A stretch of DNA of 58,814 nt from the NCBI GenBank assembly GCA_910588745.1, contig CAJURK010000012.1:1-58814 (forward strand). Direction: 5' to 3'. The notes beneath the pieces were generated by a model that worked only from the letters and a program-made list of their open reading frames with translations, searched no databases and was not told the origin of the DNA. Source of the stretch: an uncultured Dorea sp. GTDB lineage: Bacteria; Bacillota; Clostridia; Lachnospirales; Lachnospiraceae. Below are positions 16,830-25,786 of the stretch, in pieces; positions within the stretch are counted from its first letter, which is position 1, and each line of letters begins with the position of its first letter. The position numbers and the translations under genes are program-made.

Positions 16830-18111
16830 GATTTATTTTAATATATTCCTTCGCTATCTGTCCCAGACACCACCAAAAATCCCTTCTTCCAACCGAATCT
16901 GCCGTCACCAGTTTCCATTTACCAATCACTTCTCCTTCCAAAGCAAGAGAAATCTCCCCAACCGCTTCCCCCTTCGCTACCGGAGCTTTCATCTGTTCTT
17001 TACACTGCACGGAAAGCTTTGCCTGCTCATCCTCTCTCACCAGGTAATTCCATTCCTCCGGCTCGTCTTCTACCCCTATTTTTACCGTAGCCCCTCCGCT
17101 TAAGCGGTTCCGGTCAGGAATCCCCTTCTCTACCGGAATGTCGGAAAAAGACGGCTCCTCCCACAGATTCCGATAGCTGTAATGCTCCAGTCCGTACTCC
17201 ATCAAAGCCCGGGTATCGGACCACTTATAATTCTTATTATTCGGCCAGCCGCAGGCAAGCAGCGCAACGATCAACGTCTTTCCATCCCGCCTAAGAGCCC
17301 CCACATAGCAGTAGCCCGCGTCTCCGGTAAACCCGGTTTTCCCGGATAACGCTCCTTCCATCATAGCGAGAAACGCGTTATGGTTGTTGCAGGTAAAGTT
17401 CCTGCTTCCCGACACATCCTGAAAGCTATGGCTCTTCGCCCCGGTAATCTCAAGAAATGCTTCGCTCTTTTCCGACTCTATGATGCAGTACCGCATCATC
17501 AAAGCCAATTCTTTGGCGGTAGTAGAATGGATTCCCTTATCGTCAGCCGCATCCAAACCATTTGGCGTAATAAAATATGTATTTTGCAGGCCAAGTTCCT
17601 CTGCTTTTTGATTCATAAGCTCCGCGAATCCCTCTACGCTTCCTCCCACATGCTCCGCAATCACAACCGCGCTGTCATTGTGGGATTCCAGCATAAGCGA
17701 GTACAGCAAATCTTTTAAATAGTACTGTTCGCCTTTCTTTACCCCTAAATGAACCTTGGGCTGTCCGGCCGCGTATTCCGATACCTCCGCAGTTTCCGTA
17801 TCTCCCTTCATATGCTCCAGGGCAAGAATACAAGTCATAATCTTCGTCGTACTTGCCATAGGCCGCGGTACGTCTTCTTCCTTCCCATAGAGTACCCTGC
17901 CGCTTTCTCCGTCGATCAGCGCTGCCGACCGGGCGTAGAGCTGCCCGTCAAACTGCGCGTCTTTCTCCTCCTCCGCCTCATTTGCATACACGGCGCCAGG
18001 AACACTCCCACCGCCCTCTCCGCAAAATACAACGGCCGCCATAAAGATTCCTATCACAATCCTAAGCCGCCGCCAAGTCCGCCGGAAATATGCCTTCTCT
18101 TTCTTTCTCAT
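16819..18111 (-). CDS. D-alanyl-D-alanine carboxypeptidase (S11, DacF-like), intact paralogue
   Basis: 430-residue exported penicillin-binding protein that trims the terminal D-Ala from peptidoglycan stem peptides. An N-terminal basic region and hydrophobic signal segment are followed by SxxK (MASTTKIM), SxN (ESHNDSAV) and KTG (SGKTGFTGDAGYC), then a C-terminal beta-domain. It is the intact relative of the split gene at 20592/28344. The frame opens at a TTG (18132), but the ATG at 18111 is the likelier start; neither has a strong ribosome site. It follows scpB by 59 nt on the same strand and ends in a terminator. Confidence 0.92.
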   Translation of the reverse strand: MRKKEKAYFRRTWRRLRIVIGIFMAAVVFCGEGGGSVPGAVYANEAEEEKDAQFDGQLYARSAALIDGESGRVLYGKEEDVPRPMASTTKIMTCILALEHMKGDTETAEVSEYAAGQPKVHLGVKKGEQYYLKDLLYSLMLESHNDSAVVIAEHVGGSVEGFAELMNQKAEELGLQNTYFITPNGLDAADDKGIHSTTAKELALMMRYCIIESEKSEAFLEITGAKSHSFQDVSGSRNFTCNNHNAFLAMMEGALSGKTGFTGDAGYCYVGALRRDGKTLIVALLACGWPNNKNYKWSDTRALMEYGLEHYSYRNLWEEPSFSDIPVEKGIPDRNRLSGGATVKIGVEDEPEEWNYLVREDEQAKLSVQCKEQMKAPVAKGEAVGEISLALEGEVIGKWKLVTADSVGRRDFWWCLGQIAKEYIKINQEK

Positions 18112-18170
18112 ACACAACACAACCCAAATCAAGTTATTTAAATGTATGACTTTTCCGGCTCTTCCATGCG

Positions 18171-18740
18171 TTAAATATTCAATTTCATCTGCGCCTCTTC
18201 TTCGGCCTCCGTCTTAAAATTCTCCATCTGTTCCGGATTCATGCTTGGAAGCTCCTCCAACGACTGAATGCTGAATCTTCTAAGAAACTCCTCCGTAGTT
18301 CCGAAAAGAATCGGTTTGCCCGGCGCGTCCAAACGCCCTACCTCGCAGACCAGATTATACTCCACCAGACGGTTTACCGCATGGTCCGATTTGACCCCGC
18401 GGATCTTCTCAATTTCTAACTTGGTCACCGGCTGTTTGTAGGCTATAATCGACAGCGTTTCGAGCTGGACGTCTGTCAGTACATACTTCCTTGGCTGCTT
18501 CGCAATCCGAATCAGGTACTCGTACATATCTGCTTTTGTACACATCTGGAAGGACTCCTCCAGCTCAATAATACGGACGCCTCTGTCCGAGGCGTTCAGC
18601 TTGTCCATCATATTATGGACAACTTTGCGCGTCGTCTCCTCGTCATGCCCGATTGCAAGAGCAATCTTAGACAACTCTACCGATTCCCCCATAGTAAAAA
18701 GAATCGCCTCAATAATACCTTCTAATTTGCTGATTTCCAC
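18171..18740 (-). CDS. scpB: Segregation and condensation protein B
   Basis: 189-residue ScpB, the winged-helix dimer that binds ScpA and SMC in chromosome condensation. The N-terminal EGIIEAILFTMGESV, the central LTDVQLETLSIIAYKQPVTKLEIEKIRG and the LFGTTEEFLRRF segment are diagnostic. It lies 57 nt after scpA, the usual order, and precedes the dac gene. smc itself is not in the window. Confidence 0.96.
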   Translation of the reverse strand: MEISKLEGIIEAILFTMGESVELSKIALAIGHDEETTRKVVHNMMDKLNASDRGVRIIELEESFQMCTKADMYEYLIRIAKQPRKYVLTDVQLETLSIIAYKQPVTKLEIEKIRGVKSDHAVNRLVEYNLVCEVGRLDAPGKPILFGTTEEFLRRFSIQSLEELPSMNPEQMENFKTEAEEEAQMKLNI

Positions 18741-18797
18741 GTTCTGCTACCTTTCTTTTCTGCGTTTCCATACAAAGAGAATCCTCCCAGGATCACC

Positions 18798-19541
18798 CTA
18801 TATCCGGGATGTAATCAAAATATCGTCAAACGGCTGCTCCTGCTCTATCACAATCTGCCCGGACTTCATCATTTCCAAAATTGCCAGAAATGTAACTACA
18901 ATCTGCGTTCTGGAACTCTGTTTTGTAAGAAGCTCCCGAAAACTAAATTTCTTATGTCTGGCGGCGTATGCTTCCACCTGAGACAGCTTCTCGGACACCG
19001 TAATCTCTTCTTTCTCAATCTTGCCAAACCGGCTTCGTATCTGGTCAATCTTATCGGTCTGCTTTTTCATTACATCCTGAAAAATATTCTGCAGCCTGCC
19101 AAGGGTGATATTCTCCAACAGCATGTCCAAATCCACCGGCTCTACATAATCCGCCACCTCATCGGGAATGTCCTGCTTCCGATACATGACGCGCTCGCCG
19201 TCTACCTGGCGGTCCTTTAATTCATAGGACATATATTTGTACATCTTATACTGAAGGAGCTGCTCTACTAACTCCTGTCTGGGGTCTTCTTCCTCCCCGT
19301 CTTCGTTCACTTCCTTCGGAAGCAGCATCCTGCATTTAATATCCAGAAGCGTCGCCGCCATCAGAAGAAATTCGCTCATCACGTTTAGGTCGCTCTGCTC
19401 CATTGCTTCGATATATTCCATATACTGATTGGTAATCTCTACAATCGGAATATCATAAATATCAATTTTATTCTTATCAATCAAGTGCAGGAGCAGGTCA
19501 AGCGGCCCCTCAAACACCTGAAGCTTTACCGGAATCCCCAT
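18798..19541 (-). CDS. scpA: Segregation and condensation protein A
   Basis: 247-residue kleisin that bridges the SMC heads. The N-terminus KLQVFEGPLDLLLHLIDKNKIDIYDIPIVEIT is the classic ScpA signature. An acidic middle and a C-terminal winged helix follow (SGQIVIEQEQPFDDILI). It starts 33 nt after the phosphoesterase gene and is followed by scpB, forming one operon with the downstream dac. Confidence 0.97.
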   Translation of the reverse strand: MGIPVKLQVFEGPLDLLLHLIDKNKIDIYDIPIVEITNQYMEYIEAMEQSDLNVMSEFLLMAATLLDIKCRMLLPKEVNEDGEEEDPRQELVEQLLQYKMYKYMSYELKDRQVDGERVMYRKQDIPDEVADYVEPVDLDMLLENITLGRLQNIFQDVMKKQTDKIDQIRSRFGKIEKEEITVSEKLSQVEAYAARHKKFSFRELLTKQSSRTQIVVTFLAILEMMKSGQIVIEQEQPFDDILITSRI

Positions 19542-19574
19542 ATTGCTCCTCGCTTTATCAAACTAACCAGCCTA

Positions 19575-20492
19575 TTATACTTGATTTTTTTCCCTGACAC
19601 AAGAACATATTTCAACGACCGCCAGCTCCGCCGGATTGAACAGCCTGACGTTCACTGTATGCGTTCCCAGCCCCCGGCTCACAATGCCCAATTTCTTTCC
19701 CTTCCGGTAAATCCCGCCGGAATACTTGGGAAAAGGCCTTGCCTGAGGCGTAATGAGTCCGCCAAGCTTCGGAATGCCTATAATCCCTCCATGCAGATGT
19801 CCGGAAAGACTTAAGTCCGCGCCCCATTTTGCATAAGTGTCAAAATAAACCGGACTATGGGCAAGCAGAATGTGGTATCTTCCGTTCTCCGCCTTGCCAA
19901 TCCTCTCCCTTATGTCGGAATACGCAAGCTCTCTAGTACGGAAATGCGCATAGCAGCCCAGAGGAATCTCTAGGCCGCTAACCGCTGCGGGAATTCCTTT
20001 CATATCAAGGTATTCCGTCTCGTTGACCAGAACATGGACTCCAAGTCTTTTTGCCTCCCGGATATACGCCTCGTAGCGGCCGCCGTATTCCTCCGGGTTT
20101 ACGCGCATTTTCTGTTCGTGGTTTCCATTTGCAAGATACACCGGACAGAGCTTCACCAGCCGCCGAAGGAGGCTGACCGCCGTGGAATCCATAGATTCTT
20201 TCTTTCTGGTCAGCAAATCGCCCCCTATCAAAATATAGTCCGGCCGTTCCTTTAAAATCGCGGAAACCAGTTCTTTGTTCCGCTCTCCATACTGCTTTCC
20301 GTGCAGATCGGAAAGAAATACCAGCTTAACCGTTTCTTCCTTTGCCGTCTCAAACGGAAGTTTAATCCGAAAACGTTTGACTTTAAACTCATGAAGTTCC
20401 TTCCATATCTCAAGCATCAATGCAAACGCGCCGACCCCCGCGGATACAGCCAGCTTTTCTCGCCATGATTTCCCTTTTTTCCTTCCCATCAT
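19575..20492 (-). CDS. Membrane-associated metallophosphoesterase (YkuE-like)
   Basis: 305-residue calcineurin-like phosphoesterase. The dinuclear metal motifs are all present: FLSDLHGKQYG, ILIGGDLLT, LANGNHE, LLAHSPVYFD and LSGHLHGG. A hydrophobic segment near the N-terminus (VSAGVGAFALMLEI) suggests membrane attachment. The family includes YkuE-type enzymes linked to the cell envelope; the substrate is unknown. A TTG at 20513 extends the frame, but the ATG at 20492 has AAGG eight bases upstream. It heads the scpA-scpB-dac cluster and lies directly after the C-terminal half of the split dacF. Confidence 0.9.
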   Translation of the reverse strand: MMGRKKGKSWREKLAVSAGVGAFALMLEIWKELHEFKVKRFRIKLPFETAKEETVKLVFLSDLHGKQYGERNKELVSAILKERPDYILIGGDLLTRKKESMDSTAVSLLRRLVKLCPVYLANGNHEQKMRVNPEEYGGRYEAYIREAKRLGVHVLVNETEYLDMKGIPAAVSGLEIPLGCYAHFRTRELAYSDIRERIGKAENGRYHILLAHSPVYFDTYAKWGADLSLSGHLHGGIIGIPKLGGLITPQARPFPKYSGGIYRKGKKLGIVSRGLGTHTVNVRLFNPAELAVVEICSCVREKNQV

Positions 20493-20591
20493 ATCCGAAT
20501 CCTTAACCCCCAATAGGTATCCTTACCTCTAAAACGCTTCTTTAAGACTACCACTCTTTTGGGTATTAAGCAAGCACGAAGAATGTATGAT

Positions 20592-21389
20592 TTACATAAA
20601 AAACTTCTCCAAAGCAGTTTCTAAGGCGTTCTTATATTTCATTTTCCCCACGTCTTCCGCCGCGATAATATCCGCCCTTCCAATTTCCTTTCCATTTAAA
20701 AAGTAAACCATCTCGCCGACCTTATCCCCCTGCTTCACCGGCGCCTTTAGATGCTTTTTCATCTCCGGTTTCTTCTCAATCCCAGACAAATCCGCGCCCG
20801 CGGTATCTATGTATTGAAAACCTTCCGCCTGTTCCACCGGCACCTCGGTTTCCATTCCCTTTTCCACCTTTGCAGGCTTAATTGTTTCTATTCCTTCATC
20901 CATGTATTTGATACATTTCCCAAAGCCATAATTCAGAAGCGCAGTCGCATCCTGGAACCGGGACTTTGAGTCCTTTGCGGCCATAATCACCGCGATTAGT
21001 TCCATCTGATTCTTTTCAGCGGTGGCTGATACGCAGAATCCCGCGTCCTCGGTAGAACCCGTTTTCAAACCGGTCGCATACTGATACTGGCGAATGAGCT
21101 TGTTGGTGTTGGTTAGTCCAAACTCGCTGCTTCCTTTTCTGGTATGATGGGTAATATTCTCCATCCAGATTGTAGCATAATCGTGAATTTGCGGATATTT
21201 AGTCAGCAGTTCCTTAGACATCAGCGCAATATCCCTGGCCGTAGTCTCATGCCCCTCGGCGTCCAAACCGTTGCAGTTTACGAAATTCGTATGCTCCATG
21301 CCAAGTCCTCTGGCCCGCTCGTTCATCTGATTCACAAATTCTTCTTCGCTTCCGCAGACAAATTCTGCCATCGCCACACAGGCGTCGTT
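20592..21389 (-). pseudogene. 3' half of the split D-Ala-D-Ala carboxypeptidase gene (dacF-like)
   Basis: The open frame encodes the C-terminal part of an S11 carboxypeptidase: VAMAEFVCGSEEEF, the KTG box in GLKTGSTEDAGFC, and the C-terminal beta-domain ending VGKMKYKNALETALEKFFM. The SxxK catalytic serine and the signal peptide are missing. They are found 6.4 kb away at 27776-28344 on the same strand. The piece begins at the 11-bp repeat 21379-21389, where codons read N-D-A-C. Joining the two halves at the repeat gives an uninterrupted 451-residue protein, so this may be a reversibly silenced gene and not decay. No internal stop or frameshift is seen. Confidence 0.92.
21379..21389 (-). repeat. 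Left attachment-site core (direct repeat)
   Basis: AACGACGCCTG on the minus strand, identical to 27776-27786. The matching base outside the core differs on each side, so the shared sequence is exactly 11 bp. GGCGTC and GACGCC form a small dyad reaching into the element. Confidence 0.85.
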
Positions 21390-21409
21390 TCACAATAGCA
21401 GACGCCTTG

Positions 21410-22093
21410 CTACCTTGCCGGCATCTGAAAATCCGCAAGAGCCTTGTTCAGATAATCGTTAAACGGTTTCATGATTCGGAAAATCTCTGCCGCTTTTACG
21501 GGAAATGTTTCCGGATCGTCAAATTCCTCATCCTTTAACGGATATTCCAGATACCAGCTCTTATATTTCAGATATTCCGCCTGCGGATGTTCTTTCTCAT
21601 ATCCCGCGGGGACATTTTTCAGCACCGTTCCCTGTACGGTGAAATACCGTTCAAACTCTGGCTCATGTATGATCCTTTCCCATTCCCCGCCATTTTGAAC
21701 AATATATTCGCGTATCATCGTTGTCGCATCCTTAAACATATCCGCAAACAAGCCTCCTCCTAAAAAGGACTGGTTGCCGGGTTTTACCATAAGATAATAC
21801 CCGACAGGAACCGGCAATTTGCCCTTAGAAGAAATGTGAGCCCGGAACGCGGGACTATAAGGCGATTTGTCACGACTGAACCGCGTATCCCTTACAATCT
21901 TAAACGTAAGGTCTTTCGGATTGTTGTGTAAAATACTGCTGTCAAATTTTCCGATTTCCTGAATCAGCGCCTGTATTAATTGTTCAAACTCGATCGTTGC
22001 TTTTTTATAGTCGTTCTTATTCGCGTGATACCATTCGCGGTTATTATTTCTGCTCAATTCTGATAAATAGTCCATAATAAGCTGTGTATTCAT
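21410..22093 (-). CDS. DUF2461 family protein
   Basis: 227-residue cytosolic protein. The family is recognised by NNREWYHANKNDYKKA, FKIVRDTRFSRDKSPYSPAFRAHIS and GYYLMVKPGNQSFLGGGLF. No biochemical function is known to me for this family. It is the last gene of the element, ending 20 nt before the left repeat, and follows the sigma-factor gene by 15 nt, so the two are cotranscribed. Confidence 0.88.
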   Translation of the reverse strand: MNTQLIMDYLSELSRNNNREWYHANKNDYKKATIEFEQLIQALIQEIGKFDSSILHNNPKDLTFKIVRDTRFSRDKSPYSPAFRAHISSKGKLPVPVGYYLMVKPGNQSFLGGGLFADMFKDATTMIREYIVQNGGEWERIIHEPEFERYFTVQGTVLKNVPAGYEKEHPQAEYLKYKSWYLEYPLKDEEFDDPETFPVKAAEIFRIMKPFNDYLNKALADFQMPAR

Positions 22094-22108
22094 AATCTGC
22101 CATCTCCT

Positions 22109-22960
22109 TTACGATCTCTGGATAACGGAAAGCTGCGTGGAATCTAAAAATTCCTGTATCAGATGTTTCATGCGTTCGGGAGACTTATAGGATTTACAGA
22201 AAGAAAAATCCTGTGATAAATCGTCAAGATCTTCCATAGCATTTTTAACATCTATCATGGTCTGAACGGAAATTTCCCCGGCTCCCATGTAATCCAACTG
22301 CAATGGATTGAGCCTGCGGCTCTGTATTGCATAATTTACCCTGTCTTTGCAGCGGCATCTGCCGCAGCCATATTCTCCGCAATATGTTCCAAGAAAGTCC
22401 GCCATTTTTTTGCGTATTCGGGAAAGCCGTTTGCGGTAGGCTTCCGGGGTCATTTCTAACATCTCCCCCGCAATGCGGCTGTCAACTTTAAACATTGTAC
22501 CCAATATGAAAATGCATCTGCTTTCCGTATCAAGACACTGCAGCATTACATTGGTACAGGACATTTTCAGTTCTTCCGCCAATAACTCCTTCTCCACATT
22601 CTGCGTTAAATCCGGCACGTCCTGTATTTTGGCGTTTTCGATGTCTTCCCCATAATACTCAAAGCTCAGCGGAAATTGGGCAAACATATGCTTTTTGTAA
22701 TTTTTCAGATGATGAACGGCAATGCTAAATACCCAGGTTGTAAATGAACTGTCGCCTTTGAAAGAGGAAAGATGCGTAATCATTTTCAGCAGGATGTCCT
22801 GCGAGGCATCCTCCGCGTCCGCAAATGTGCCGAGCATCCGCAGGGACAAATTGAATACGAGATCCTGTACGCCTGCGACAAGGCTTTCAAGAGCCTTTTT
22901 GTCTCCCGCCGTAGCTTTATCGACGAAAGCCTGCAATTCTTCATTCGTTTTTTTATTCAT
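22109..22960 (-). CDS. ECF-like RNA polymerase sigma factor with a C-terminal extension
   Basis: 283 residues. Region 2 is visible in LVFNLSLRMLGTFADAEDASQDILLKMITHLSSFKGDSSFTTW, and region 4 in CIFILGTMFKVDSRIAGEMLEMTPEAYRKRLSRIRKKM. A cysteine-rich patch (YCGEYGCGRCRCKDR) and about 75 further residues follow, longer than a normal ECF sigma (~170-190). No anti-sigma gene is adjacent. Carried on the element, it could direct expression of element genes; the target promoter is unknown. It precedes DUF2461 by 15 nt. Confidence 0.85.
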   Translation of the reverse strand: MNKKTNEELQAFVDKATAGDKKALESLVAGVQDLVFNLSLRMLGTFADAEDASQDILLKMITHLSSFKGDSSFTTWVFSIAVHHLKNYKKHMFAQFPLSFEYYGEDIENAKIQDVPDLTQNVEKELLAEELKMSCTNVMLQCLDTESRCIFILGTMFKVDSRIAGEMLEMTPEAYRKRLSRIRKKMADFLGTYCGEYGCGRCRCKDRVNYAIQSRRLNPLQLDYMGAGEISVQTMIDVKNAMEDLDDLSQDFSFCKSYKSPERMKHLIQEFLDSTQLSVIQRS

Positions 22961-23016
22961 ATATTTTTACCTCCTATTTAATTAGACAACGCTCCATGGT
23001 CTGTGTGACAAAAAAA

Positions 23017-23679
23017 TTATACAATTTTTCCGTCCCGCAGCCGCACTACCCGATCCGCAAGCTGGGCAAGTTCCAGATTATGGGTAATTACCACCAATGT
23101 CTGATGAAAGGCAGCGGCAGTCATTTTCAACAGGCCCGCAACATTTTGTGTCGTTTTCATATCGAAGCTGCCGGTCGGTTCATCGGCTAAGACAATTGAG
23201 GGTTTCGTAATCAAAGCCCGTGCGATCGCCGTACACTGCTGCGCCCCGCCGGAAAGCATATGCGGAAAAGCGTCCAGATAACTGTTCAGTCCCAGCAGAT
23301 GAACCAGGCTCGAATAATACGCCTCGTCCGGCCGGGAGTCGTCGATGCCTAAAGGAAATAATATATTTTCTTTGATTGTCAACTCCGGTATCAGATTGTA
23401 CCCCTGAAATACAAACCCAATTTTTCTGCGCCTGAATACCGTAAGCTGTTCTTCGTCCATTTTTGACAAATCCAGCCCGTCAACAACCACGGTTCCTTCC
23501 GTGGGTTCGTATAATCCGGCAATCGTATTTAGCAACGTCGTTTTTCCAGATCCCGACGCGCCTACGATAGCTGTATATTTCCCTTTTTCAATACGCAGGT
23601 CGATTCCGTTTAACGCTTTAACCACCTGCGTTCCATCCTTAAAATATTTTTTCAAATGTTGTATTTCTACTATATTCAT
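23017..23679 (-). CDS. Orphan ABC transporter ATPase (LolD/MacB type) with altered signature
   Basis: 220-residue ATPase. Walker A is VGASGSGKTTLLN, the Q-loop GFVFQGYNLIPELT, Walker B IVLADEPTGSFD, and the H-loop VVITHN. The signature reads LSGGAQQCTAIARAL, where members of this type usually have LSGGQQQRVAIARAL, so the Gln and Arg after LSGG are changed. No FtsX/MacB-type permease follows; the next gene is the sigma factor. It is either a remnant of an efflux pair or has been recruited elsewhere. A GGAGGGGG ribosome-site-like sequence and short frame lie in its leader. Confidence 0.85.
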   Translation of the reverse strand: MNIVEIQHLKKYFKDGTQVVKALNGIDLRIEKGKYTAIVGASGSGKTTLLNTIAGLYEPTEGTVVVDGLDLSKMDEEQLTVFRRRKIGFVFQGYNLIPELTIKENILFPLGIDDSRPDEAYYSSLVHLLGLNSYLDAFPHMLSGGAQQCTAIARALITKPSIVLADEPTGSFDMKTTQNVAGLLKMTAAAFHQTLVVITHNLELAQLADRVVRLRDGKIV

Positions 23680-23772
23680 CCTTCGCCGCCTCCATAAAGG
23701 TCTGATAAAATCCGGAAGATTTCACTCCCCCTCCGTGTATAATATAACTGATTTGTTCTCGTTTGTACATGA

Positions 23773-23780
23773 GCGTCGTT
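23773..23780. repeat. Partial third copy of the attachment core
   Basis: GCGTCGTT, identical to 8 of the 11 core bases and in the same orientation, lies at the recombinase stop codon. A chance match of 8 bp in a 6-kb element is possible (roughly one in ten), but its place at the 3' end of the recombinase is where an old attachment end would be expected. Confidence 0.3.
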
Positions 23781-25368
23781 ACTTATCTGCGCTTAGATTC
23801 TTAAATTTATAGAATATGTGGGCGGAACCGTCTTCATTTACTTCAATCCTTTCAATCAGCTCCAGAACGATTTCTCTTGTCAGTTTATCTACATTCAGGT
23901 AATCCAAGAACTTTTCCGACCATTCATCGGATTCCGAAGCCGCCCTGTTTTCTTCATTCCGCCGCTCATTTAAACGCTCCAACTCGTCTTTCAAACTACG
24001 AAGTTCTTCCTCATATTCTCTGGTATAAGATACATATTCTTCCTTAGAAATTACATCGTCCAGATAATTTTGATATGTTTTTTTCCTGTATCTTTCCCTG
24101 CGCTCGATTTCCTTTTCCAAGCTGGCCGCCTGCTGCATATAATGCTCCTTCGCGCCATGAGCGTATGGTATCATTCCCAGATTGCGGATATCGTCAGGGG
24201 TCAGTATTTTTCTGGCTTCCGCCTGAATAGAATGAAGCACCGCTTCCTGAAGCCGGCCGTCATCGACCGCATGGCGGGAACACCGGCTTCTCCCCTGCGT
24301 TTTATACGTCCTACAGCAGTATCCAATAAATCGATGCTCCCCCCTGCGCTCGTACATTCTGACCATAGCATGTTTGCACCCGGCGCAGACAAGCACGCCG
24401 TTAAATACGGAAGCCGAACCGTCTCCTTTTACTTCCTTCGTCCTGGTCTTCTGCCTCTCCTGGACTTTGCGGAAGGTATCGGAAGTTATGATCGGCTCAT
24501 GCATGCCTGCTGCCCGGATCCACTTTTCCTCCGGCTGTTTGATCTGTTTCTTATCCTTATAAGACAACTTATTGGATTTATTCTGCACCACTGTTCCTAT
24601 ATATACTTCATTGTTCAGTATCCCATGTATTGTCTGGTAAGACCAGCCTTTCGTATTCCCGGTTTCACGGGGATTGTAATAATTGATACCGAGAATTTCC
24701 CTTTTATAGACAGACGGAATCAATATTCCTTCTTCGGTAAGAACCTTTCCGATTTTTGCCTTCCCATATCCTTTCAGATAGAGCCGATAGATTCTCTTTA
24801 CCACCCCGGCTGCATATGCGTCTATAACCAGGTGATTATGGTTTTTTGGATCTTTCACATACCCGTAGGGGCAGGATGCCCCCAGATATTGACCCTCTTT
24901 CATCTTAGCCCGAAAAGCGCTGCGGATATTCTGGGACAAATCTTCACAATACCACTCGTTTACCAGCCCGTTTATCTGCCTCGACTTCTTATTTCCCAAA
25001 TTAAAAGTATCCGCGCCGTCAACTACGCCAATAAAGCGAATACCCAGACGCGGAAAGTCCCTGTGCAGATATTTCTCCACATGCTCCATATTCCGGGAAA
25101 ATCTAGATTGGGACTTGGCAATCACGATATTAAATTTCCCCAGTTTTGCATCGGTAAGCATTCGCTCAAAATCAGGTCTTGTATCGAAAAGACCGCTTTC
25201 ATCGTCGTCGGAATATACTTCCGCAATCTGATAATCGTGCTGCAGGGCATAGTCCGTCAGCAAAAGACGCTGATTCTGAATACTGGCGCTGTCGTCGCCT
25301 TTTGTCAGCTTATCCTTGTCTTCCTTTGACAGCCGCAAATACAGCGCGGCTTTATAATTCTCTTCCAT
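23779..25368 (-). CDS. Large serine recombinase (TnpX / SpoIVCA-like)
   Basis: 529 residues. The N-terminal resolvase domain has the catalytic serine Ser14 in ALYLRLSKEDKD, then IVIAKSQSRFSRN and QINGLVNEWYCEDLSQNIRSAF. A recombinase domain follows (YGYVKDPKNHNHLVID ... WSYQTIHGILNNEVYIGTVVQ), with a zinc ribbon (CAGCKHAMVRMYERRGEHRF ... CSRH) and a C-terminal coiled coil (~420-490). Such enzymes integrate and excise DNA between short matching cores without terminal repeats. It is the obvious catalyst for the dacF interruption. A 46-residue ORF lies 63 nt upstream. Confidence 0.95.
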   Translation of the reverse strand: MEENYKAALYLRLSKEDKDKLTKGDDSASIQNQRLLLTDYALQHDYQIAEVYSDDDESGLFDTRPDFERMLTDAKLGKFNIVIAKSQSRFSRNMEHVEKYLHRDFPRLGIRFIGVVDGADTFNLGNKKSRQINGLVNEWYCEDLSQNIRSAFRAKMKEGQYLGASCPYGYVKDPKNHNHLVIDAYAAGVVKRIYRLYLKGYGKAKIGKVLTEEGILIPSVYKREILGINYYNPRETGNTKGWSYQTIHGILNNEVYIGTVVQNKSNKLSYKDKKQIKQPEEKWIRAAGMHEPIITSDTFRKVQERQKTRTKEVKGDGSASVFNGVLVCAGCKHAMVRMYERRGEHRFIGYCCRTYKTQGRSRCSRHAVDDGRLQEAVLHSIQAEARKILTPDDIRNLGMIPYAHGAKEHYMQQAASLEKEIERRERYRKKTYQNYLDDVISKEEYVSYTREYEEELRSLKDELERLNERRNEENRAASESDEWSEKFLDYLNVDKLTREIVLELIERIEVNEDGSAHIFYKFKNLSADK

Positions 25369-25431
25369 AACATAATCTCCACGGTTTTATATTAAAGAGC
25401 GGGACCCGCCGAAAAGCGCTTCTTTTCCCTT

Positions 25432-25572
25432 CTATTTTTGCATATGTAACCGGATAACCGCTTCCATGCAGTCCGTGAGGTTTCTGGTTCCGTATGACAC
25501 TTGAAGTATCTTTACTTCTTTCCCCCCGGCTTTCTTCACATGTTCCCTTTCTTTTTTCTTTGTTCCCTCCAT
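25432..25572 (-). CDS. Small TnpW-like protein next to the recombinase
   Basis: 46 residues, strongly basic N-terminus (MEGTKKKEREHVKKAG) followed by KEVKILQVSYGTRNLTDCMEAVIRLHMQK. The frame opens earlier, but GGAGG stands six bases before the ATG at 25572. Position and size recall the small TnpW-type ORFs that precede serine recombinases in Tn4451-like elements; the similarity is by layout and general pattern only. A role as an excision (directionality) factor is possible but unproven. Confidence 0.55.
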   Translation of the reverse strand: MEGTKKKEREHVKKAGGKEVKILQVSYGTRNLTDCMEAVIRLHMQK

Positions 25573-25651
25573 ATCCTGCCTCCGGCCTAGCTCTATATTA
25601 ATAAAAGCTATGTCAAAGACCGCATGTCTTACCACATTTTTAACAAAAGAA

Positions 25652-25687
25652 AACGAAAAAAAGAGACAGTCTATCTTTCACTGTCTC
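25652..25687 (-). terminator. Terminator after the HD-domain gene
   Basis: GAGACAGT / ACTGTCTC, an 8-bp stem with a 9-nt loop, followed on the minus strand by TTTTTTT. It separates the HD/unknown-gene transcript from the recombinase module. Confidence 0.85.
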
Positions 25688-25786
25688 CCTTCGTTTATGC
25701 AGCATAACGCCAATGCTCCCATACGGCCGGCGCTCTGCTCCGCCTGTTTTCCATTCCGAAGGCACGGCGCAACCTTATTCAAGATT

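Noticed and set aside
20592..21377. Independent small carboxypeptidase starting at GTG 21377
   Set aside because: It lacks the SxxK serine and a signal peptide; the matching first half lies at 28344 with a shared repeat, so it is a fragment.
23740..23765. Short frame starting GTGAAATCT in front of the ABC ATPase gene
   Set aside because: Start is only four bases from the ribosome-site-like run and the 28-residue product has no family; more likely leader DNA.
24070..25329. Long plus-strand open frame of 419 codons
   Set aside because: It lies wholly antisense to the serine recombinase, whose motifs are clear; its translation shows no family and no ribosome site.
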